A stretch of 8,651 nt of DNA from CADCWF01 sp903864575 (GTDB lineage Bacteria > Chloroflexota > Chloroflexia > Thermomicrobiales > UBA6265): positions 1-8,651 of the forward strand of contig JBEIRG010000180.1 in NCBI GenBank assembly GCA_040376155.1. The letters run 5' to 3'. Every line of letters begins with the position of its first letter. The stretch's first letter is position 1. This document shows positions 1 through 5,317 of the stretch, one piece after another. The notes beneath the pieces were generated by a model, which saw only the letters and a program-made list of their open reading frames with translations, did not search any database and was not told where the DNA came from. The translations under genes and the position numbers were made by a program.

Positions 1-237
1 CGCCTCATCGCCGCTCGCCGCGCGCAATCCGTGGTCGACGTGGAGCAGGGTCGGTGGTTCGCACAGCCCGCGCATCGCCAACCGCACCAGCGCGGCGGCC
101 AGCGCCAGCGAATCGCCCCCGCCCGAGAATCCGCAGATCACCCGCTCCCCCTCCAGGCGACGCTGGCGGAGCCGGTCGAGCAATCGTTGCTCCAGCCCGG
201 TCATGTGGGAAAGCGGCAGAGGCGTTTCGTCTGGCAT
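1..237 (-). CDS. tilS: tRNA(Ile)-lysidine synthetase TilS, N-terminal fragment (cut by window edge)
   Basis: TilS attaches lysine to C34 of the CAU-anticodon tRNA(Ile) using ATP, so that the tRNA reads AUA codons. It is a cytosolic housekeeping enzyme. The 79 visible codons show the N-type ATP-pyrophosphatase signature SGGGDSLALAAAL at about residues 38-50, and then the family's second landmark LHVDHGLR at 65-72 followed by SGDEA. The remaining catalytic domain and the C-terminal tRNA-binding domains lie outside the window. The ATG at 237-235 is chosen because a GGGAG lies 8 nt upstream (250-246). Another in-frame ATG at 204-202 is possible but has no clear ribosome binding site. The interrupted small gene at 380-727 lies upstream on the same strand, with 142 bp between them. 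The family call is firm from the two motifs; the start is likely but not certain. Confidence 0.9.
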   Translation of the reverse strand, partial: MPDETPLPLSHMTGLEQRLLDRLRQRRLEGERVICGFSGGGDSLALAAALVRLAMRGLCEPPTLLHVDHGLRAASGDEA

Positions 238-324
238 GGCGCTCGCTCCCGCGCTCCGGGGAGAGATGCCGGCGCGGGTGGCACAGTCTACCCGCCCCGC
301 GACGTGCGAGCCGACGCAGGCCAC

Positions 325-351
325 GGCAATGGGAGATCCCGCCCGATTGCC
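325..351. other. Inverted repeat / hairpin between tilS and the small interrupted gene
   Basis: GGCAAT (325-330) and ATTGCC (346-351) are perfect inverted copies. The stem continues with GGG/CCC past one bulged base, giving about 9 bp around an 8-nt loop. It lies 29 bp beyond the stop of the minus-strand frame ending at 380, and upstream of tilS. Its place suits a transcript end for the small gene, but neither strand has a T-run after it, so a terminator role is only a guess. The rest of 238-379 holds no gene that I can support. The minus-strand hexamer TAGACT at 290-285 could be a -10 box for tilS, but it has no matching -35. Confidence 0.35.
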
Positions 352-379
352 CGGTCGAGGCTTCGGGTCCTCGATGCTC

Positions 380-727
380 TCAGTATGGCGGCGACGATCT
401 CACCAACGCGATGTTCGCGTTGCCGACCGACGCATCAGCGATGGCGCCGCCGCCGCCCACGCTCGCTCCGAGATTGGTTGCGTTCACCATCGTTCCGCCG
501 CCAGCGGACACCCCGCTGCCGCCGGGGTAGCAGGTTCCTCACGTGTCGCAGATCAGGTTCCCCATCGCGTCGCCGACCGCAACGGTGGTTCCGACGTTGC
601 CGCCGGCGTTGACATCTCCGATACCCGCCACGCCGCCGTTCGCCGACGCGTTGGCCAGACCGCCGGTCCCGGCGAGCGCCGTTTCGACCCATTGGCCAAA
701 TCCAGGATTCACGTCAATGCCCTTCAT
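380..727 (-). pseudogene. Small Gly/Ala/Asn-rich protein gene interrupted by an in-frame TGA
   Basis: From ATG 727-725 the minus strand encodes 62 residues (MKGIDVNPGFGQW...GNLICDT), then TGA at 541-539. After the TGA the same frame continues for 52 residues (GTCYPGGSGVSAGGG...VRSSPPY) to TGA 382-380. Both halves share the same biased make-up: Gly, Ala, Asn and Val, with recurring phrases such as LANASANGG, GDVNAGGN, GGAIADASVGN. Both also use mostly G/C third positions, so the frame looks coding on both sides of the stop. I know such Gly/Asn-rich small proteins only as hypothetical, and assign no function. The simplest reading is a nonsense mutation (for example CGA to TGA) or a sequencing error. 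UGA recoding is the alternative. The true start is unsure: an AAGGAG lies 18 nt before the ATG, too far for normal use, and the frame stays open upstream. The TGA ending a different frame (726-724) overlaps this ATG as ATGA. Nothing else is recognised here. Confidence 0.55.
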
Positions 728-840
728 GATCGTGGAGCTGATCTGCTCCTTCGTTCTGTCCGCAATGGCGATACGAGCGCCAAACCGGGGTTCCGGATTG
801 CCTCCCGCGCCGATCCTCCGCCAGCGGGGGCCTTGCGGAG

Positions 841-862
841 AAATGGCCCGAAAAATGGCCCG
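841..862. repeat. Close direct repeat, two copies of AAATGGCCCG
   Basis: AAATGGCCCG occurs at 841-850 and again at 853-862, a 12-bp period, 162-183 bp before the first sulfatase start. The repeat is plain in the sequence. A regulator binding site would be a possible use, but there is no direct evidence. It could equally be slippage within the minus-strand relic frame, where it encodes the repeated residues GPFFGPF. Confidence 0.5.
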
Positions 863-1010
863 TCGCCGGTGATGTCGGCGCCACGCAAATCGACTACGGT
901 TACAATCGGGGTGCTTTCGTGAACGTGAATTCTGCAGTTCGCAACGTGGACCGGACTCGGCGTCGATCCGGTCGGGCCCCAACTCCTGGAATCAGCGAAA
1001 GCCCAAGGCT

Positions 1011-1016
1011 AAGGAG
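1011..1016 (+). promoter_or_regulatory. Ribosome binding site fixing the first sulfatase start
   Basis: AAGGAG at 1011-1016 lies 7 nt before ATG 1024. This favours ATG 1024 over the in-frame upstream start at 919. The choice also puts the twin-arginine motif at residues 9-10, where a Tat signal peptide needs it. Confidence 0.8.
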
Positions 1017-1023
1017 CAATTCT

Positions 1024-3501
1024 ATGAGAGGTCATTCGCAAGTCGGGCGTCGCGCCGTCCTCAAGGGAGCAGCCGCCGCCGTCGTGTCCGCGGCAGTTCC
1101 GGCCGAGACCCGTCGTTCCTCGGCCCAGGAGGCCACGCCGCAACCATCTTCGTTTCCCGTCGAGCAGCCCGCCTCGTCCTATCCCCCACCGGACTACTCG
1201 TACCCAAACGCCGTCATCGGCGTTTCCTACGAGGATTCCAAACCCGATTTTCCGCCCGTCACCAAAGCCCCGGAGGGCGCCCCGAACATCCTCCTTGTGC
1301 TGCTCGACGACGTCGGCTTTGCCTGGCTGGAATCCTTCGGCGGCGTGGTTGCCAGCCCAACGGTGGAGCGGCTCGCTGGAACCGGTCTCCGGTACAACGC
1401 CTTTCACACCACCGCCCTCTGTTCTCCGACTCGCGCCGCGCTGCTCACCGGCCGCAACCACCACTCGGTGGGGACCGGGGTGATCGAGGAGATCGCCAGC
1501 GGCTATCCCGGCTACAGCGGGCTCATTCCGCGCAGCGCCGCGACCATCGGCCAGTTGCTGCACTACAACGGCTACGCGACTGGTTGGTGGGGCAAGAATC
1601 ACAACATCCCCGACAATCAACTCTCCGCTTTCGGCCCCTTCGACCACTGGCCGACGTCCCTCGGGTTTGACTACTTCTACGGTTTCATCGGCGGCGAATG
1701 CGATCAGTTCTATCCTCCGCTCTACCGTGGGACCACACCCGTCGACGCTCCATCGACTCCCGAACAGGGCTACCAGCTAACCAACGACCTGACAGACGAT
1801 TGCATTTCCTGGATCAAGGCCCAGACGGCCATCGCCCCGGATCAGCCGTTTTTCGCCTACTTCTCCCCCGGCGCGGCCCATGCCCCTCACCAGCCACCCC
1901 TCGATTGGCGCGGGCGCCACGCGGGCTTGTTCGACATGGGCTGGGATGACTACCGCACCCAGGCCTGGCAGCGACAGCTCGAACTCGGCGTCATCCCGCC
2001 GGACACCAAACTGACCGAACGCCCGGAGCAGATTCCCGCCTGGGACGCGTCCACCCCGGAGGAGCAGCGCCTCTACACCCGGTTGGTCGAGAACTACGCG
2101 GACTTTCTCGGACACGCCGATTCCTGCGTCGGTCGTCTGATCGACACCATCGAGTCACTCGGAAAGCGTGACAACACCCTGATCTTCTACATCCTCGGGG
2201 ACAACGGCAGCAGCGCCGAGGGCGGGCTCACCGGCACCATCAACGACATGATGACCCTCACCGGGGTCACGGCCACCATCGACGAGGTTCTCCCGTACAT
2301 CGATGAGATCGGCCTGCCTGGCACCAGCCCGCACTACCCCATCGGCTGGGCCTGGGCGGGAGATGCGCCCTACAAATGGACGAAGCAGATCGCATCCCAC
2401 TTCGGGGGAACCCGCAACCCGATGGTCGTCTCCTGGCCGGAACGCATCATCGACGACGGCGGCCTGCGCTCGCAGTTCCACCACATCATCGACATCGTGC
2501 CGACGATCCTCGAGGTAGCAGGGATCGCCCAGCCTGCCATGGTAAATGGCATCGCACAGAAACCGATCGAGGGAACCAGCCTCGCATACACCTTTGACGA
2601 GGCGAACGCGTCGGTCCCCACCCGGCACACGACCCAGTACTTCGAGATCATGGGCAACCGCGCCATCTACAGCAACGGCTGGGTGGCGGCCTGCTTCCAT
2701 GGGCGCACGCCCTGGGAAAACGGAACCAATCCGGACTTCAACGATGACGTCTGGGAACTCTATGACCTCTCGAGCGACTGGAGCGAAGCGGTCGATCTGG
2801 CCGCCGCAAACCCGAAAAAACTCGATGATATGAAGGAACTCTTCCTGATCGAGGCGGCGAAGTACAACGTCTTCCCGCTCGACGACCGGACCGTGGAGCG
2901 TGGACAGGACGCATCGCTTCGACCGAGCTACTTCACAGGCCGCGACCGCATCACCCTCTTTGGCGGAATGACCCGGCTCCCTGAGGGAAGCGCGCCAAAG
3001 CTGAACAATGTCCACCACGCCATCACGGTCGACGCGACGATCCCCGACGGCGGAGCCGATGGCGTGCTCATCGCCCTCGGAGGCGATTCCGCGGGATTTA
3101 CCCTCTACGTGAAGGACCAGCGCCTCGTTTACGAGTACAACTGGTTCAACATCGACCGCTATACGGTGACCTCCACCGAGGCGATTCCGTCCGGCAACGT
3201 GAAGCTCGGCTTCGAGTTCGTGCCACAGGCGCCGGCTCCCGGGAGCCCTGCCGACGTTTCGCTCACCGTCAATGGCGCGCCCGCCGGGAGCGGGGTAGTG
3301 GAAAAGCAGATCACCGCGCGGTTCGGCACCGAATCGCTTGACGTTGGCCGGGACTGCATGTCGCCGGTCAGCAAGAACTATGGCCCCGCCCGCTTCTACC
3401 CATTCACCGGAGAGATCGCCACGGTGGAGATCGACTTCCCGAAGGGCCAGGCTGAGCTGAGCCCGGAAGAACGTTTCCGCCTCGCCATCGCCATGGCCTG
3501 A
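1024..3501 (+). CDS. Tat-exported type I (formylglycine) arylsulfatase, long form with C-terminal domain
   Basis: This 825-residue sulfatase (Pfam Sulfatase family) hydrolyses sulfate esters outside the membrane. GRRAVLKG (8-15) starts a Tat signal peptide, and AQEATPQ (34-40) leads into a Ser/Pro-rich linker to about 70. The catalytic domain runs from about 86 to 620. LLDDVGF gives metal ligands D95-D96. CSPTRAALLTGR carries C133, the residue oxidised to formylglycine (C-x-P-x-R, R137). GKNHN gives K191 and H193, AAHAPH gives H286 and H289, LGDNGSSAEGG gives D393-N394, and KWTKQ gives K454. All expected active-site positions are filled. The insert after H286 (about 290-380, with IPAWD) and the HFGGTRNPMVVSWP stretch match the long arylsulfatases related to Pseudomonas AtsA. 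Residues about 640-815 form a beta-rich C-terminal domain, probably jelly-roll-like, as in these long forms. The next sulfatase starts 30 bp downstream, suggesting one operon. Substrate cannot be read from sequence. No formylglycine-generating enzyme is in the window. Confidence 0.92.
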   Translation: MRGHSQVGRRAVLKGAAAAVVSAAVPAETRRSSAQEATPQPSSFPVEQPASSYPPPDYSYPNAVIGVSYEDSKPDFPPVTKAPEGAPNILLVLLDDVGFAWLESFGGVVASPTVERLAGTGLRYNAFHTTALCSPTRAALLTGRNHHSVGTGVIEEIASGYPGYSGLIPRSAATIGQLLHYNGYATGWWGKNHNIPDNQLSAFGPFDHWPTSLGFDYFYGFIGGECDQFYPPLYRGTTPVDAPSTPEQGYQLTNDLTDDCISWIKAQTAIAPDQPFFAYFSPGAAHAPHQPPLDWRGRHAGLFDMGWDDYRTQAWQRQLELGVIPPDTKLTERPEQIPAWDASTPEEQRLYTRLVENYADFLGHADSCVGRLIDTIESLGKRDNTLIFYILGDNGSSAEGGLTGTINDMMTLTGVTATIDEVLPYIDEIGLPGTSPHYPIGWAWAGDAPYKWTKQIASHFGGTRNPMVVSWPERIIDDGGLRSQFHHIIDIVPTILEVAGIAQPAMVNGIAQKPIEGTSLAYTFDEANASVPTRHTTQYFEIMGNRAIYSNGWVAACFHGRTPWENGTNPDFNDDVWELYDLSSDWSEAVDLAAANPKKLDDMKELFLIEAAKYNVFPLDDRTVERGQDASLRPSYFTGRDRITLFGGMTRLPEGSAPKLNNVHHAITVDATIPDGGADGVLIALGGDSAGFTLYVKDQRLVYEYNWFNIDRYTVTSTEAIPSGNVKLGFEFVPQAPAPGSPADVSLTVNGAPAGSGVVEKQITARFGTESLDVGRDCMSPVSKNYGPARFYPFTGEIATVEIDFPKGQAELSPEERFRLAIAMA

Positions 3502-3531
3502 TCGACGAACGACCAGCACAGGAGAAGCATC

Positions 3532-5217
3532 ATGCAGCAGGATCGTGAAACCAGCCCATCGTCATCCCTTCTCGGCAGGCGCGCCGTGCTCCAGGGCGCT
3601 GCCGCAGCCGTCGCGTCGTCGGCAGTGCCCGCCATCGCCAGGCGCGCAGCCGCCCAGGATGCCACACCGCAGGCTGAGGAGGTCCCGGCGGCCACCGAGT
3701 CGGGCGGCAAACCGATGAACTTCCTCATCATCTGGGGCGACGATGTCGGTTGGTGGAATCCCAGCTGCTACAACCGTGGCATGATGGGCTACCAGACCCC
3801 GAACATGGACCGGATCGCCGCCGAGGGCGCGCTGTTCCAGGCGTGGTATGGCGAGAACTCATGCACCGCGGGCCGAGCGGCCTTCATCACCGGCCAGTGT
3901 CCAGTCCGCACCGGACTCACCAAGGTTGGCCTGCCCGGCGCGACCCTCGGCCTCCAACCCGAGGACCCGACCATTGCCAACCTGCTCAAGCCGCTCGGCT
4001 ACGCCACGGGCCAGTTCGGCAAGAACCATCTCGGCGACCTCAACAAATACCTGCCCACCGTTCACGGGTTCGATGAGTTCTACGGATTCCTGTACCACCT
4101 GAACGCCTTCGATGAGCCGGAGAGCCCAAACTACCCGACCGACCCGGCCTTCGCCGCAAAGTACGGTCCGCGCGGCGTGCTTCACTGCTTTGCGACCGAT
4201 GTGGACGATCCGACCGATGACCCCCGCTACGGGCCGGTCGGCAAGCAGACCATCGAGGATACCGGCCCGCTCACCATCGAGCGTCAGGGAACGATCGACG
4301 ACGAGGTCGTCGAGAAGACCGCCGAGTTCATCCGCCGCGCCGTCGACAACGACAAGCCATTCTTCGTCTGGCACAACGCAGCGCGCATGCACATGCACAC
4401 CCACCTCAAGCCCGAGTCTCAGGGCGTCACCGGGCTTGGCGTGGAAGCGGACGGCATGGTCGAGCACGATGGCCATATCGGCCAGTTGCTCGGTCTGCTC
4501 GACGATCTGGGCGTCGCCGACACCACGATGGTGATGTACGCAACCGACAACGGCGCCCGTGTCTGGTCGTGGCCGGAGGCGGGAACAACCCCGTTTCGCA
4601 GCGCGAAGGACACGGTCTGGGAGGGCGGATTCCGTGTTCCCTGCATGATCCGCTGGCCCGGCGTCATCGAACCGGGCACGATCTCCAACGACTTCTACAG
4701 CATGACCGACATGCTGCCGACCATCGTTGCCGCTGCTGGCAACCCCGATGTCTCCGCCCAACTCCTCGAGGGACTCGACCTCGATGGAACCACCTACAAG
4801 GTCCACATCGACGGCTACGACCTTCTGCCGTACTGGACGGGGCAGGTCGACGCAAGCCCCCGGACCGAGTTCTTCTACTGGGACGATGACGGCAATCTGG
4901 GCGCGTTCCGGTTCGGCCGCTGGAAAGACGTCTTCCTCGATCAGCGCGCCCACGGACGCCAGGTCTGGATCGACCCGGCCATCAAGCTGCGCGTTCCCTA
5001 CCTGTTCGATCTGCTCATGGATCCGTTCGAGAAGGCCCAACTGGACTCCACAAACTACAACATGTGGGTCAGCGAGAACTCATTCATCGGCTATCCCGTC
5101 CAGGGAATGGTCGCGAGTTTCCTCGAGACCTTCAAGGAGTACCCGCCGCGACAGAAACCCGCCAGCTTCAATGTAGAGGAGATTCTCGCCAAGCTGACCG
5201 GGTCTGCCAATCCTTAG
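3532..5217 (+). CDS. Tat-exported type I arylsulfatase with CTAGR formylglycine motif
   Basis: This is a second sulfatase of 561 residues, the usual size for its subfamily. GRRAVLQG (15-22) and AQDATPQ (41-47) mark a Tat signal peptide. Visible catalytic positions are D70-D71 (IIWGDDVGWW), C111 in SCTAGRAAFITGQ with R115, K164 and H166 (FGKNHLGD), H287 (RMHMHTHLKPE), D339-N340 (YATDNGA) and K359 (FRSAKDTVWEGG). The formylglycine motif is C-T-A-G-R, with alanine where most sulfatases have proline. This variant is normal in the subfamily, which I know from proteobacterial and other arylsulfatases carrying LKPESQG and MVEHDGH. It lacks the C-terminal domain of its neighbour, and outside the signal peptide the two differ enough to be separate subfamilies, not a recent duplication. 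AGGAG (3520-3524) lies 7 nt before the ATG, and the 30-bp gap to the upstream sulfatase points to co-transcription. The natural sulfate ester is unknown. Confidence 0.92.
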   Translation: MQQDRETSPSSSLLGRRAVLQGAAAAVASSAVPAIARRAAAQDATPQAEEVPAATESGGKPMNFLIIWGDDVGWWNPSCYNRGMMGYQTPNMDRIAAEGALFQAWYGENSCTAGRAAFITGQCPVRTGLTKVGLPGATLGLQPEDPTIANLLKPLGYATGQFGKNHLGDLNKYLPTVHGFDEFYGFLYHLNAFDEPESPNYPTDPAFAAKYGPRGVLHCFATDVDDPTDDPRYGPVGKQTIEDTGPLTIERQGTIDDEVVEKTAEFIRRAVDNDKPFFVWHNAARMHMHTHLKPESQGVTGLGVEADGMVEHDGHIGQLLGLLDDLGVADTTMVMYATDNGARVWSWPEAGTTPFRSAKDTVWEGGFRVPCMIRWPGVIEPGTISNDFYSMTDMLPTIVAAAGNPDVSAQLLEGLDLDGTTYKVHIDGYDLLPYWTGQVDASPRTEFFYWDDDGNLGAFRFGRWKDVFLDQRAHGRQVWIDPAIKLRVPYLFDLLMDPFEKAQLDSTNYNMWVSENSFIGYPVQGMVASFLETFKEYPPRQKPASFNVEEILAKLTGSANP

Positions 5218-5249
5218 CACGTTGAGCGTCAACTGACAGTTCAAGGAAA

Positions 5250-5270
5250 CGCTGCGCCTTCGCGACAGCG
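5250..5270 (+). terminator. Possible hairpin terminator after the sulfatase unit
   Basis: CGCTG (5250-5254) pairs with CAGCG (5266-5270). CGC (5255-5257) pairs with GCG (5262-5264), with one bulged A, closing a CTTC tetraloop, so the stem is 8 bp. It starts 32 bp after the second sulfatase stop. No T-run follows, so it may only slow polymerase or stabilise the 3' end. Read-through into the downstream regulator gene is possible. A smaller inverted repeat, GTTGA/TCAAC (5221-5233), precedes it. Confidence 0.3.
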
Positions 5271-5317
5271 GTGATTGCAATGCGCCTCCAGCATGGCAGG
5301 ATCGTCGTCACCATGTC

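Larger units (their letters stand above)
728..1023. other. No confident gene; upstream region of the sulfatase unit with possible minus-strand relic
   Basis: This stretch lies between the start of the minus-strand small gene and the first sulfatase, so it should hold divergent control signals. No convincing -35/-10 pair is seen. The plus-strand hexamer TACAAT at 901-906 resembles a -10 box but has no partner 16-18 bp upstream. One minus-strand frame (906 down to a TGA at 726-724) reads in a protein-like way, IVTVVDLRGADITGDG... and NPGLALVSPL. It has no ATG or GTG start, only a TTG at 888-886, so it may be a decayed or frameshifted 5' part of the small gene downstream. The frame used at 380-727 is also open here but reads arginine-rich and does not look coding. 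No RNA gene was recognised. Confidence 0.3.

Noticed and set aside
901..906. TACAAT as a -10 promoter element for the sulfatases
   Set aside because: No -35-like hexamer at 16-18 bp upstream, and about 118 bp from the start codon; too weak to list as a promoter.
31..922. Long plus-strand frames (31-612 and 203-922)
   Set aside because: They lie opposite tilS and the Gly-rich frame, read as Arg/Pro/Ser-rich sequence, and show no family motif. They are shadows.
919..1023. In-frame ATG at 919 (actually GTG/ATG-type upstream start) as the sulfatase start
   Set aside because: It would bury the twin-arginine motif about 44 residues in and has no clear ribosome binding site, whereas ATG 1024 has AAGGAG at 7 nt.
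2155..3519. 454-residue minus-strand frame opposite the first sulfatase
   Set aside because: It is a GC-rich shadow of a clearly coding gene; Arg/Val/Asp-rich with no recognisable domain.
3859..5040. 393-residue minus-strand frame opposite the second sulfatase
   Set aside because: Same reason: an antisense shadow of a gene with full catalytic motifs.
5233..5238. CTGACA as a -35 box for the regulator gene
   Set aside because: No -10-like hexamer at proper spacing; the sequence is also part of small overlapping inverted repeats.
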